From Monodelphis domestica (lineage: Eukaryota > Chordata > Mammalia > Didelphimorphia > Didelphidae), in the NCBI RefSeq assembly GCF_027887165.1, contig NC_077230.1:343720459-343784458 (forward strand): a stretch of DNA of 64,000 nt, given 5' to 3'. Below the pieces are notes generated by a model. That model did not search any database. It saw only the letters and a list, made by a program, of their open reading frames with translations, and was not told the origin of the DNA. Below are positions 1-13,288 of this stretch, one piece after another. A program made the translations under genes and the position numbers. Numbering within the stretch: the stretch's first letter is position 1; each line of letters starts with the position of its first letter.

Positions 1-355
1 ATAATCTGATGACCATTCAGAATTGAAGATGAGGAATGCAGATAGAATTGATTTGGTAAACATTTTGCATTAAATATTAATTGCTTTCACAAAAACCCTC
101 TTGGATACTTTTGTGCTATAGCTTTAGGTTGGTGGGAAGCCCAAGTTATTTTTACCAAAACAGCAAATACTAGTAATAGGTTAGTAGATTCCCAATTGGG
201 GTTTGGGAATTGGAGGCTATGGTAGAAAGAATAGTAAAACCTGAAGATTAATATTGGAGCATCTGGGAGTTATCTTTTCTCTGAATTTATGCCAAATTAT
301 CTGAAGTGAAAATGACCCCAAATTTCCTATGGACAAAAGGCCTGCCTTTTAATAC
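1..355. other. MAP6 intron 1, nothing recognised
   Basis: AT-rich intronic sequence with no open frame, splice-bounded exon or repeat that I can name. Confidence 0.5.
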
Positions 356-730
356 CAACATTATACTAGGATTGCTGTATAGCAGTGAGATGTGAAATTC
401 AATAGGCCCTAAAGAATCAGACATGGATAGGACACAAAGGGCAATGGAAAGGTGCATCGTGGGTGTGGGCAGGCTGTAATATATAACCAGTAAGGAATTT
501 TGAAGAATGGGTGTAAAAGATGTTATCCAATAAATATATGCCAAGAATAGAAACTGGGCCAGTCATGTAGGCTGGGTTGGGGATGATGGGTGGACAGCCA
601 GAGGGCTCCACTGGTACCCTTGCAATGTTATGAGAACATCAAGCCTCTAGCACGTTGGATGGACCCTCTGGACCAAGCATATGGAAGATTTGGGCAAGAG
701 TCGTTGGACCAGATGGTCAGCCATGGGAGG
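356..730 (+). mobile_element. RTE-type LINE fragment (decayed)
   Basis: Conceptual reading over several frames gives GPKESDMDRTQRAMERCIVG, then a VKDVIQ...YAKNRNWASHVG stretch and WTARGLHWYPC. These match the C-terminal part of the RTE/BovB reverse-transcriptase ORF (AMERCMVG..., RRxWAGHVA..., WTxRVLxWYPR). Stops and frameshifts show it is dead. Confidence 0.7.
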
Positions 731-1147
731 GATTCGATCCCAGTAATTAGGAAAAAATCCTCAGATTGATGAGATTCCACCCATCGGAATATCGGAGAGA
801 ATCTAAAGGAATCTTCCTGTTATTAGGAGAGAACATTCCATAAGAATTAGGAGACAACGGTCTGCTGCTAACTTGAGGGACCTTGGGTAACTCGCTTCTG
901 TTCTTGGGCCTTATAATAACATGAAGGAGTTGGATAAAATAGGCTTGAAGATCCTTTCTAGTTCGAAGATTCAGGAATCCACAGCCTGTATCTATAATTT
1001 CAATGGTGTACGGCATTGGTGTTGAAATCAAATAGAAATGTAGGATTCCTACAGCCCTTATATTGACTTAGAAAACCACAAATTAGCAATATCTATGTAA
1101 TATTTTAATTTTTCTTTATTTTGTTAAACATTTCCCCATTACATTTA

Positions 1148-1300
1148 TTTATTTTTTTAAACCCTCACCATCTGTCTTGGAATGTATTGATTCCAAAGTA
1201 GAAGAGTGGTAAAGGCTAGGCAGTGGGGGTTAAGTGCCTTGTCCAGGGTCACACAGCTGGGAAGTATCTGAGGCCAGATTTGAACCTAGCCCAATTACAT
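1148..1300 (-). mobile_element. Type A SINE, truncated
   Basis: Antisense copy with the 'ttaagtgccttgtccagggtcacacagct' core and the gccagatttgaaccta block. The tRNA-like head is missing. Confidence 0.8.
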
Positions 1301-1384
1301 TTAAATCTGGTTTGGAGGGCTGCCCTGAGTTTGATGCTTAATGTAGAGAACTCCTGATGAGGAAATTCTTCTTATGGATAAAGA

Positions 1385-1530
1385 TGGACAGTTTACAATT
1401 TAGAGTCTTAGAGACCCGGAGGTTCAATTACTTACCCAGGTTCTCCTAGCCAGTACATATCAGAGGCATAATCTAAAGCCAGGTCCTTTAGATTCTAAGG
1501 CTACTTCTCCCACTCTCACATGATGTTTCA
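1385..1530 (-). repeat. MIR-like remnant
   Basis: Degenerate antisense MIR pattern (cttacccaggttctcctagccagta, then aaagccaggtcctttagattct). Old and diverged. Confidence 0.45.
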
Positions 1531-2311
1531 GTGACAAGACCACGTCTAGTAAAGATTTAAGGTTCATGTACAAATAACCACAGGATGCAATATTACAACT
1601 TAAGGGTATACAGGAAGTATAAAGGAAAGTATGTTTGGTGAGTTCCAAAACATCAGGGAACTCTTGTCCTGAAGAGATAATTTAATTCAGCCTTTGCCTC
1701 AGGAGTAACATGTTAGCACATTCAGAGAGATGGGGTAATTAAAAGCAATCCTTGAAATGTTATATAAATGTGTTGTGATTGTTTGGAGTAATAATGATCA
1801 GCAGACTAGAAAACAGTTTCTGCCCCAGGACCAAAGAGATCATTGACCTTTAGGTAGAAGATAAAGGCAAGCTGGGCTTGCTATTGGCCAGTGTTTATGC
1901 CAATATGGCAGTTGCAAATCTGTATGTGTTGGAAGGAGGAAAGAACAAAAGAAGCAAGTGCATCTTCTCATGGTAAAACATTGTTGTGCTGGGGTCTGGC
2001 ATTCCGGGAAGTCTTCCTGGTGACTGTGTTCTGTGTGTCCTCCTATTAAATGTGCCTTTGGGAAAGGCTCCCGAGTTATGCTTTGCTGTGATTTGTCTAA
2101 TTTTGAGACAAATACCTCTTGGAAAAGAGCATTAAAAAGCTACATAAGAACAACTCTATTCAAGTTGTCAAGCAACATTTTGCTTCCAGAGCAATGGAGA
2201 AAGGAATTTAAACTTATATGCACTAGGAATGAACAGAAATGAATCTGGAATTCATTACTCCCTGCCAGGCAGAATAATGGATATCAGTGTAATAGTCTCT
2301 CTTGATTGATT

Positions 2312-2518
2312 GGTCAATATAGTAGAAAGAACATTGGTTTGGGAGTCAAAAGAATTTCATTTCAAATACACATTTGGTGAGGAGTAGCTTCTATTGTGTT
2401 GAATGAGACACAACTCCCTGAACCACACATTTCTCCTTTAATATAAGGTAAGTTCTATAACATAAGAACATAAGGTTCTCTTTAAGGTCACTTCCAACTC
2501 TAAATCTTGTGATTCCAG
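2312..2518 (+). repeat. MIR/tRNA-SINE remnant with SINE tail
   Basis: Sense order of an old SINE: gaacattggtttgggagtca, then aactccctgaacc, ending in aaggtcacttccaactctaa and a gattcc tail. Confidence 0.5.
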
Positions 2519-2757
2519 GTTGTTGTTGCTAAGTCACTTCAGTTGCATTCGACCCATTTAGGGTTTTCTTGGCAAAGATACTAGCATGGTTTATCATTTC
2601 CTTCTCCAGCTCATTTGACAAATGAGGAAACTGAGGCAAAGGGTTAAGTGACTTGCCCAGGGTCACACAGCTAGTAAATGTCTGAGAACAGATTTGAACT
2701 CAGGAAGATGAGTCTTCTTGATTCCAGACCCACCTATTGGGCAACCTAGCTGCCTAT
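2519..2757 (-). mobile_element. Type B SINE
   Basis: Nearly full antisense copy. Order: ttgttgttgctaag, ttttcttggcaaagata, aaatgaggaaactgaggca, cagggtcacacagctagt, gatttgaactcaggaag, cacctag.ctgcc. Confidence 0.85.
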
Positions 2758-2974
2758 GACACCAGTTAATACTGATTTAATAGTATTACTCTCTTAATCA
2801 TATAAAGATGTAATTTAGCATCAATTACTAGATGTAAATATTATTCAAACCAGTGACAATGGTCTCTGGGACCATCCTTCCTCCTTTAATTACAACATGT
2901 CTCTGATAATCATTTTCCATACATAAGTCAATTTTTTTTTAATTCAAAAAATTTTTAAATGTCCTTATCATCCT

Positions 2975-3147
2975 AAAATGAATACTATGTTTTGGTTCCA
3001 AGTTATAAAAGTGGTAAGAGGTAGGCAATGGTGGTTAAGTGATTGGCCCAGAGTCACACAGCAAGAAGTGTCTGAGTCCAGATTTGATGCCAAGACCTTC
3101 CCTCTGGAGGCCTTACTCTCAATACACTGAGCTACCTAGCTGCCCCC
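2975..3147 (-). mobile_element. Type A SINE
   Basis: Antisense copy from 'atgttttggttccaag' through the core to actgagctacctagctgcccc. Confidence 0.85.
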
Positions 3148-3370
3148 TATAAGTCACTGTTGATGAAATTCTGCAACCTTCTCCCACCAATCCAGCCATG
3201 CATCTTTCCTTACCCTTTAGGGTATTTGTAATTTTGATTTTTCAAAAATTATACATTGTCCCTTCATTTTTAGCCACATGTCATTGGAATATATCAGTCA
3301 CAAAGAAATAGATTTTTTTTTTTTTGAAACTTTGCCAGCTTGTAGAAGTTTCCAATTCCGAGGTTTGGTT

Positions 3371-3736
<366 letters not shown>

Positions 3737-3879
3737 CCTCTCTCTCCTTCTTCATCCTCCTCCTCCTCATTTGTAGATCCAGTTCATTGGCCATCTGCAG
3801 CATTTGCATAAACTCTGCATATGGATAGGCTACTTCAGTGGGTTATAACCTGGGCAACATACAGGAGTTTTTTTCCTTC

Positions 3880-3990
3880 TGTTTTACTCATATCTACTCC
3901 CTCTGCAATTACTCTGGCTCAAGCCCTCATCTCCTGCTCTCCCCTTAACTACTGTAATAGCTTCCTAACTTCACTTCAAGTACACATTCA
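3880..3990 (+). mobile_element. L2 fragment
   Basis: The 'ctcatctcctgctct...actactgtaatagcttcctaac' pattern matches the conserved 3' region of L2 (ctggactattgcaatagcctcct). Confidence 0.55.
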
Positions 3991-4384
3991 CAGGGTTATT
4001 GTGAGAAATCAATGCAATATTATTTGTAAAAAGTGCAACATAAACATGAAGGAGAGAGATGGAGACAGCTGGGTAAAAACTAGATACACATAGAAAGGCT
4101 ATGAATATTTATACTCGTTTTTAAAGGATGACACGGGGGAAGACTGCCATGGCAATGCAAGTGGTGCCTCCTGCTTGGCAATCTACCAAGATTTGATGGT
4201 ACACTATTTCCTGGAGAGTTTCGTTTCCATAGTGATAGCCTCTCACTTGAGGTTATTGAGTGAACTGAATACTATAAACCTCAAAATGCTATAGAAATAT
4301 TAATAATCCCATAATGAGAACAAAAATCAAATATTTGTTGGCAGTTATGAAAGCTTTACATAGTTGTCCAGATTCAAAGAACTT

Positions 4385-4535
4385 GCTTCTATGAGTGTCA
4401 CAGTCAGGTCAAGCCAATTCAATTATACACAGAAGAAAAGTGACCTATTGAAGGATAGTGATTTTCCCAAAGCCATATGAGCAGTAAGTAGCAGAGTCAG
4501 GATTTGAAGCCAGATCCTGTGACTTAAAATGTAGC
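4385..4535 (-). repeat. MIR remnant
   Basis: Antisense MIR pattern: aagaaaagtgacctattgaag, then gcagagtcaggatttgaagcc. Confidence 0.55.
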
Positions 4536-4887
4536 CCTTTTTACATTCCTAGTAATTCAGTGTCTGTCCTTACCTTCCTCATAGTGTGCCTGAGGGCGAA
4601 ATCCTTGAAAATAAGATGAGTAACTATTTACTGAACACATCCTTTGCAGTTCACACATCCTCACTAATGGAAACAACCCAGACTTATCTGCCTTGTAGCA
4701 CTGCTGAATAAGAAAATCTTAAGTAAATCACTAATGGTATAGTCCATACTTGGATCTGCCTCAGAGGGGACAGAGCAGCTCACCATTAGGAGGAAGGGAT
4801 TGCCAAAGGGGGAGGGATCTGCCAGGGTGAGAAGGCAGCTAAGAGTAAAGAGAATCTGGGGAAATGGGGACATGAAAGGTGCCCCTT

Positions 4888-5022
4888 ATCTTCCTTCAAA
4901 GATCAACTCAGGTGCCATCTCCTTGAAGCAGCCTTTCCTCATCATTACCATTCACTGAATGTTCCTCCTTCTTCAAAATATAGTATTTATCTGTATTACA
5001 TTTTCTGCGTATTACTTGTGTC
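4888..5022 (+). mobile_element. L2 fragment
   Basis: Matches the L2 3' region: ttcaaagatcaactcaggtgcc, cttgaagcagcctttcctcat, ending near the tatttatctgtatt block. Confidence 0.6.
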
Positions 5023-5024
5023 TC

Positions 5025-5222
5025 TTTTGTCATTCAATCATTATCAATTCTTTCCAATCCTTCATGACCCCACTTGCAATTTTCTTGGCAAAGGTACTAG
5101 AATGGTGTCCCATTTCCTTCTCCAGCTCATTTTAAATATGAGGAAACTGAGGTAAAGTTGCCTGGGGTCACACAACTAGAAATGTCTGAGGTCCAATTTG
5201 AACTCAGGAAAATGTGTCTTCT
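5025..5222 (-). mobile_element. Type B SINE
   Basis: Antisense copy with ttttcttggcaaaggtacta, ccatttccttctccagctca and gaggaaactgaggtaaag. Its tRNA-like head is lost. Confidence 0.8.
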
Positions 5223-5558
5223 ACATATAGGTGATTAATAAGTCTTTAATGAAATGAAATTAATTTGTGGAGCCTCAGTTTCCCCATCTGTAAAATGAGA
5301 TTGACCTGGATAATCTCAGAAGGTCCTCCTAACTGTGCTCTAGGAAACCCAACAAAAGTCAAACTCTAGACTGAGCTGTCAATTTTCTGAGGCTAAAGGT
5401 TTTGCCCCATCAGTCTCCCCTCTCCTACAGCCAAGCATAGGTCTCCCATGTAGCAGAAATTCAGAAAATGACTGATAAATTCATTGAATGTACTTTTGTG
5501 CATGGTAAAAAGAATTCATTGTGTTTCATGGCTCTTAACTTACTTCCCTCCCACCCCA

Positions 5559-5562
<4 letters not shown>

Positions 5563-5630
<68 letters not shown>

Positions 5631-5664
5631 TCCGTCACTCTGTCTCTGTCTCTCTCTGTCTCTG

Positions 5665-5718
<54 letters not shown>

Positions 5719-5774
5719 TCACACACACACACACATACACACACTCTGTCTCTCTCTGTCTCTGTCTCTCTGTC

Positions 5775-5805
<31 letters not shown>

Positions 5806-5812
5806 TTTCTCT
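5563..5812. repeat. Compound (TC)n / (AC)n / (TCTG)n microsatellite
   Basis: (TC)n, (AC)n, TCTG-interrupted (TC)n, a second (AC)n at about 5721-5743, and a final TCTG/TC stretch. The open frames over it are repeat artefacts. Confidence 0.97.
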
Positions 5813-6289
5813 GGCATATTAAAATATATTAGAAGGCAATATGTTGTTGCACCTTTCCAAATCGTGGGAGATGTGTCATGGGTGAGTAGACAGAGCTACT
5901 CCCATGGGGCCATCTGCACATTTGGTCTTGTCAGAGTAGAGTCCAAAGACAGCCGGAACATTCTTTCTGCATCAGCAGGTAGCATTTACAGTTGGTGTTC
6001 AGTCAAGAATGCTTTTTCAGAGGCTATTTATTATTCATGCACCAAGTAAAAATTCTAAAGCCTTTCTTCTCCATTTATATAGTCAAGGCCTCAAGACATT
6101 GGCTTTAGTGTGCCTTCTTTGATTCCTCTTTTGGAAAATGCACTGAACTGACAGAGTGATAATGGTAACATAAAGTATGGTGGGTAAGGAACACAGGCTG
6201 CAACCATGATGAATGAAGATAACATTGAGAGAAACTGCCTTTGCATAGTTTAGGGCAGAGTGACAGACCAAGGCGACTAAGGATGCTTT

Positions 6290-6502
6290 CTTTTGTGTGT
6301 GTTTTTAAAACCCATACCTTTTGTATTAGAATCAATGCTGGGTATTGGTTCTAAGGCAGAAGAGTGGTAAGGGCTAGGCAATGGGGGTTAAGTGACTTGC
6401 CCAGGGCCATACAGCTAGGAAGTGTCTGAAGCCAGAGTTGAACCCAGGACCTCCCATCTCTGGGCCTGACTCTCAATCCTCTGAGCCACCCAGCTGCCCC
6501 CA
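6290..6502 (-). mobile_element. Type A SINE with intact target-site duplication
   Basis: Full antisense copy flanked by the same 14 bases, actaaggatgcttt, at 6276-6289 and 6503-6516. This defines the insertion exactly. Confidence 0.92.
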
Positions 6503-7057
6503 ACTAAGGATGCTTTTATCCACAAAGAGGCCCCAACTTCAGGCTTATACCAAAATGGTTCATCCTTGGGGAGCTTGGTATCTATAAAGAGAGAAATCTG
6601 GATTTTATGGTTCCAAACTCATAATCCTCAGAGAAATCATTTAAAGCTTAGGTATGTCTTATATCTAGAGTTTTACCAAAAGGAAGTAGAAAGGTACTCA
6701 TTGTACTTTGTAGAACAGGTATGAGACAGCTATTTATTTTGTCCACATCAAAGGAATGCTTAATACACAAAAGACTCCTGACCACACACTAAAAAAGACT
6801 TAAAACATGAAACATTAACCCAATACTCCTATAATACTCACCTAGGAAGATTGTTGCATCATTCCAACCCACCAAAGCCCTTCTTTGTTGAACCAAAACA
6901 TACATGGCCCATTGGAAGTGGCCAAGAAGAGATGAGCCCAGCTTCTTGCCAGCTACATCAAGGTGTGCTTTAATTAGAACATATCCAGTGGTTGGGGGTA
7001 ACATAGGGGTAATTATGAATTTCTGTTTCCTACTTATCATTATCCTCATTACAAGTA

Positions 7058-8640
7058 TATAATTGGGTCAAGAATATCAAGGGAAATAATGAAAAAAAAA
7101 TGTGAAGGAAGGTGGCCTAGCAGTACCAGATCTTAAACTGTACTATAAAGCAGTGATCATCAAAACAATATGGTACTGTCTAAGAGACAGAAGGGAGGAT
7201 CAGTGGAATAGACTTGGGGTAAATTTCCCTCAGCCATCTAGTGTTTGATAAACCCAGAGCTCCTGATTTGGGGGATAAAAACTCACTGTTTGACAAAAAC
7301 TGCTGGGAAAATTGGAAAAGAGTATAGCAAAATTTAGTTTTAGATCAACATCTTACACCCTGTCCCAAGATAAGGTCAAAATGGGTATATGATTTAAATA
7401 TAAAGAGTGATATTATAAGTAAATTAGAGGAACATAGAATATTTTACCTTAAAACATAAAACATTAACCCAGATCTATGGAGAAGTGAAGAATTTGTGAA
7501 CAAACAAGAGACAGAGAACATTACAAAATGTAAAATGAATAATTTTGATTATATAAATTAAAAAGATTTTATACAAACAAAACCAATGCAACCAAGATTA
7601 GAAGGGAAGCAACAAACTGGGAAAAATTTTACAACAAATTACTCTGATAAAAGTCTCATTTCTAAAATATATAAAGAACTAAGTCAAATTTACAAGAATC
7701 CAAGTCATTAATGGTCAAAGGATATGAATAGACAGTTTTCAGAAAAAAAAACCCAAATCTATCAAAAAATGTTCTAAATCCCTCTTGATTAGAGAAATGT
7801 GGCCAAAATGGCAGTAAAGGAAAATGATAAATGTTGGAGGGAATATGGCAAAACTGGGACACTGATGTGTTGCTGGTGGAGTTGTGAACTGATCCAACCA
7901 TTCTGGAGGATAATTTGGAACTATGCCCAAAGGACTATAAAAGAATGCCTACCTTTTGATCCAGTAATACCACTACTAGGTCTGTATCCCAAAGAGATTT
8001 TAAAAAATTGAGAAAGGACTTCTTTGTACAAAAATATTTATAGCTGTTCTCTTAGTAGCAAAGAATTAGAAACTAAAAGGATGCCCCTCAATTGGGGAAT
8101 GGCTGAGCAAACTGGTATATGATAGTGATGGAATACTATTGTGCTATAAGGAATGGTGAACAGGATGATTTCAGAAAGAGCTGAAAAGACCTATAAGAAC
8201 TGATTCAGAGTAAAATAAGTAGAACCAGGAGATCATTATACACAGTAACTGCAATATTGTGGAACAATCAAATGTGATAGACTTTGCTAATAATAACAAT
8301 ACAATGATCAAGAACAATTCTGAGGGAATTATGAAAAAAAGAATGCTATCCACCTCCAGAGAAAGAACTTTTGGAGGAATACAGATGAAAACATGATTTA
8401 TCACTTGTTTATTTGGGTATCTGACTTGGGGTTTTGGTTCTCTAAGATTATTTGCTTAATTAAAATAAATAATATGGAAATATGCTTTGTGTGATAATAT
8501 ATGTATAACCCAGATTGAATTGCTTGTCAGCTATGGAGAGGGGGGCAAGGAAGAAGGACGGGATACAATATAAATCATATGACTTTGGAAAACTTGTGTG
8601 GAAATTTATTAAAATAAAAAATTTAATAAAGAAAAAACAG
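7058..8640 (+). mobile_element. L1 3' half (ORF2 end and 3'UTR), decayed
   Basis: Sense reading gives typical L1 ORF2 C-terminal text, for example KEGGLAVPDLKLYYKA and later a ...LLVEL..DPTILEDNLEL-like stretch with many stops. A 3'UTR follows (atgtataacccagattgaattgc) and the element ends in A-rich aataaaaaatttaataaag. The ORFs at 7662-8404 on both strands are within it. Confidence 0.88.
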
Positions 8641-8854
8641 TATATAATGGGCAGGTCAGCTCACATACTATGCTGTTTGCAATATAGTGTGTAGCAGAAT
8701 TCAGTGATAAATGATCAGGTAAAGTCAGAGAAGCTTTCAGGAGCTTAGTAATAATAATATTAGTAGTTAACATTTAGTTGTACATTTTAAAATTATAATT
8801 ACAAATTAAATTTACAGACTTCCTGTTCGTAAGCGCGGCTGTCTATATTCAGAA

Positions 8855-9012
8855 CTAGCTTATCCCTGCAAAGCACTTTATATATGTGTTATCTATTGGA
8901 TCCTTCCAACCCTGAGAAGGAGGTGCTAAGATTACTCCCATTTTTATAGATGAGAAAACTGAAGCAACAAGAGATAAAGTGGCTTACTGAAAGTTACGCA
9001 GTTAGTAAGTAC
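8855..9012 (-). repeat. MIR remnant
   Basis: Antisense MIR: gcaaagcactttatatatg, then ccatttttatagatgagaaaactgaagca and gttacgcagttagtaag. Confidence 0.6.
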
Positions 9013-9052
9013 AGTTTCAGGCACATAGTAAACATTTAATAAATGCCTGTTG

Positions 9053-9224
9053 ATGCCAGGCCTAGAGATGGGAGGGTCTGGGTTCAAATCTAGTCTCTAA
9101 CACCTTCTAGCTTTGTGGCCCTAGACAAGTCATTTAACCCCAATTGCCTAGCCCTCACCACTCTTCTGCTTTGAAACTGATACTTGTATCGTTTCTCAGA
9201 CAGAACATGAGGGCTTAAAAATAA
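9053..9224 (+). mobile_element. Type A SINE, 5' truncated
   Basis: Sense copy from gatgccaggcctagagatggg to an A-rich tail after acatgagggcttaaaaa. Confidence 0.8.
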
Positions 9225-9299
9225 ATAGATACTTGTTGATTGTGTGCTTGCATGTACTGGACTGTGATGGATGATGTTTAGAAAGGGTACCACATTTAA

Positions 9300-9770
9300 G
9301 AAAGAATATTAACAAGCTGCAACACTTTCAGAGGAGGGTTACCAGAATGAGGAGAGAACTTAAAATCATGCTTCAGGAGGATTGGTAGAAGGAACTGGGA
9401 ATGTTAGCCTGGAAGAGGGAAGATTAATGGAGGAGAGTCCATTACTCTCTCAAGCATGTGAAGAAGCATGAGGAAAAACAATGAGACCTCCTATGTGGCC
9501 CCAGTGAGGAGAACTAGAGACAAATAGTGAGAAGTGATAGGAAGGTGAGTTTGGGTCCAAAATAAAGGAAATCCTCATGATGAGAGGTGATCAGCAATAG
9601 TCCAGACTGTCTCAGGAAATAGTTCTGCCCCTCGTAGGAAGTATTGAAGCAGTGAATGGATGGCCACCTACCAGGGATGCTGCAGAAGAGATTCATGCAT
9701 GAAACAAGGGGTTGGTTAAAATACCCCATCAGCCCCCTCCTCCTCCAAGATTCAGTGATTCTGAGTCCTC
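9300..9770 (+). mobile_element. CR1/L3-like LINE 3' region
   Basis: Recognisable order: ggttaccagaatgaggagag, aaggaactgggaatgttagc, gcatgtgaagaagca, ggcccc...gaactagaga and a final attcagtgattctga, as in the CR1/L3 3'UTR with its gattctgtgattctg end. Lies directly before the MAP6 exon 2 duplication. Confidence 0.6.
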
Positions 9771-9848
9771 CTTGTTCTCTTTTACTCTCCAAATGGCCAG
9801 CCAAAATATATATTTCACATTTTTTTGGTGTGTTATTTTGATTTACAG

Positions 9849-9906
9849 AAATGAATTCAGAGTGTGGGCAGATATTAAGCCTGTGAAGCCTATACGAGCC
9901 AAGTCC
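9849..9906 (+). pseudogene. Tandem partial copy of MAP6 exon 2 with its acceptor
   Basis: A 58-base copy of the start of MAP6 exon 2 lies exactly 107 bp upstream of the real one, with its own acceptor (gatttacag, AG at 9847-9848). It differs from exon 2 at three bases, and in frame these change Ala to Val and Thr to Ala. The duplication unit includes the T-rich tract, since both copies are preceded by a similar 'atatttcac...ttttggtgt' stretch. There is no donor after it. If this acceptor were used the frame would run on and stop inside exon 2 at 9991-9993, because 107 is not a multiple of three. It is therefore best read as a broken duplicate or decoy acceptor, not a working repeat of the module. 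Confidence 0.9.
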
Positions 9907-9955
9907 ACAAATATATTTCACTCTTTTTTTTTTGGTGTTTTTTTTTGCTTTTCAG

Positions 9956-10169
9956 AAATGAATTCAGAGCGTGGACTGATATTAAGCCTGTGAAGCCTAT
10001 ACGAGCCAAGTCCCAGTACAAGCCCCCGGAGGACAAGATGGTTCATGAAACCAGCTACAGTGCCCAGTTCAAGGGTGAGCCAAACAAGCCCACACCAGCA
10101 GAGAATAAAGTCATTGATCGCAGAAGAATCCGCAGCCTCTACAGTGAACCTTTCAAGGAATCCTCTAAG
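9956..10169 (+). CDS. MAP6: MAP6 exon 2 (central microtubule-binding module)
   Basis: This is an internal coding exon of microtubule-associated protein 6 (STOP), the calmodulin-regulated protein that stabilises neuronal microtubules against cold and depolymerising drugs. The 214 bases are one base completing an Arg codon plus 71 codons. They read NEFRAWTDIKPVKPIRAK, then YKPPEDKMVHETSYSAQFKG, then VIDRRRIRSLYSEPFKE, which match the mammalian MAP6 central (Mc-type) module and the segment after it nearly residue for residue. The acceptor has a long T-rich tract ending in ttttcag at 9955, and the donor gtgagc follows at 10170. The exon starts in phase 2 and ends in phase 0, matching exon 3. Exon 1, which encodes the palmitoylated N-terminus in known MAP6, is outside the window. 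The first 58 bases are duplicated 107 bp upstream (separate entry). Seen: splice sites, frame and motif. Known: the function. The identification is very secure. Confidence 0.96.
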
Positions 10170-10228
10170 GTGAGCTGTATAATAAAGCCAGCATGGAGAA
10201 ACACACTGACATTTCCTGTACTTTCGGT

Positions 10229-10471
10229 TGCAAGATTAAAAATTAATATCTGATACTCCAAGTATTATATTTTATAAGATTTCATAATAATCACTTGAAG
10301 TAGAGGAAAGTGATAGCCTGAGTAAAGAGCAGTTTCCTTGACCGCCAAAGTGGGAGAAGAGAGAGAGGGCAGTTACAGAAACTTTTATCTACAAAACGTA
10401 AGGACATAACTTGGGGACAAAAGTAGGATTCTGGGAAATGAAATCCTACGGTACAAAATTCTGATTACACA
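10229..10471 (+). mobile_element. Diverged LTR-like copy beside MAP6 exon 2
   Basis: Shares an opening (agattaaaa.ttaatat, then atactccaagtatta) and a closing block (ggattctgggaaatg..., about gattacaca) with the solo-LTR candidate at 17549-17828. Starts with TG and ends in CA but I see no target-site duplication. Identity as a retroviral LTR rests on the other copy. Confidence 0.5.
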
Positions 10472-10554
10472 TGGGGTCCAAGGACCCAAGTCTGCCCTAA
10501 AGAATAGGGAAGGGCTCAAAAGGTGCTGCCAAAGGTGCAGCTATAGCAATAATA

Positions 10555-10790
10555 ATAATAGTTATAGTTCACACTTATTTAGCACTTTAAGATTTGCAAA
10601 GTGCTTTCTAAACAGGCCTGTGAGGTAAAAAGTACAAATATTATCATGCTCATCATGGAAATGAAGACATGGTGGTTGTGAGAAAGTTAAATTGTTTGCC
10701 TATGATTACATAGCTAGGAAGTGGCTGTGGCAGCATTTGAACCCAGGTCTCCTGAATCCAAGTCTAGTACTTGCTGAGCTTGTGACACAG
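10555..10790 (-). repeat. MIR remnant
   Basis: Antisense full-length pattern: cacttatttagcactttaag, gcaaagtgctttcta, catagctaggaagtggctg, gcatttgaacccaggtctcctga. Confidence 0.65.
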
Positions 10791-10902
10791 AGCAATCCCT
10801 TCTTAGCCCTCTCCTATATTAAGTATGTGCCTAAGACCCCAAGCAGCTGGCAGTAGAGCCCAGTATACAATACTATTTCTCCTCAAGGCAACACAGATTT
10901 AA

Positions 10903-11100
10903 TGTTTTATTGTTTTTTTTATTTTAACAAATTTCCACAAAATTATATGATTCATGTTGTCTCCCTTCTTCCTTCCCCTCCTCCCAGAACTAACAAGCAA
11001 TTTAATCTTGGTTATATATGTATTTTTTTAATGTTTTATCTTCATTTTATTTTAAGAACAAATTTCCACATAAGTTTTCCAAAGTTATAGGATTCATGAA
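10903..11100 (-). mobile_element. L1 3'UTR fragments (two, adjacent)
   Basis: Antisense L1 tail (atttccacaaaattatatgattcatg, cagaactaacaagcaatttaat, ttggttatatatgtat) followed by a second antisense start (aacaaatttccacataagttttcc). Confidence 0.65.
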
Positions 11101-12910
<1,810 letters not shown>

Positions 12911-12929
12911 ACTCGTTGGGGTTTTTTAA

Positions 12930-13080
12930 ATTAAATGATTTATTTAAATTTATTTATTTAATTAATTTAGAATATTTTTCCATGGTTACATGATTCATGT
13001 TCTTTCTCTCCCCTCCTAAATCACCCCCTCCCATAGCCAATGAGCAATTCCACTGGGTTTTACATGTATCGTTGATCATC
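12930..13080 (-). mobile_element. L1 3'UTR fragment
   Basis: Antisense: atatttttccatggttacatgattcatg, cctcccatagccaatgagcaatt, gttttacatgtatc. Confidence 0.7.
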
Positions 13081-13091
13081 ATTGGAGTTTT

Positions 13092-13288
13092 TTTAAAACT
13101 TTACCTTCTGCCTTAAAATCAATGCTGTATATCGATTCCAAGGCAGAAGAGCAGTAAGGGCTGGGCAATGGGATTAAAGTGACTTGCCCAGGGTCACACA
13201 GCTAGGAAGTATCTAAGGCTAAATTTGAACCCAGGTCCCCCATGTCTAGACCTGTCTCTCTTTCAATGAGCCACCTAGCTTCCCCCAA
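13092..13288 (-). mobile_element. Type A SINE
   Basis: Full antisense copy from taccttctgccttaaaatc to gagccacctagcttcccc. Confidence 0.88.

Noticed and set aside
9712..9993. Reading 9849 onward as an extra coding copy of the MAP6 module
   Set aside because: No donor after copy A and the spacing of 107 bp breaks the frame, so it cannot encode a second in-frame module.
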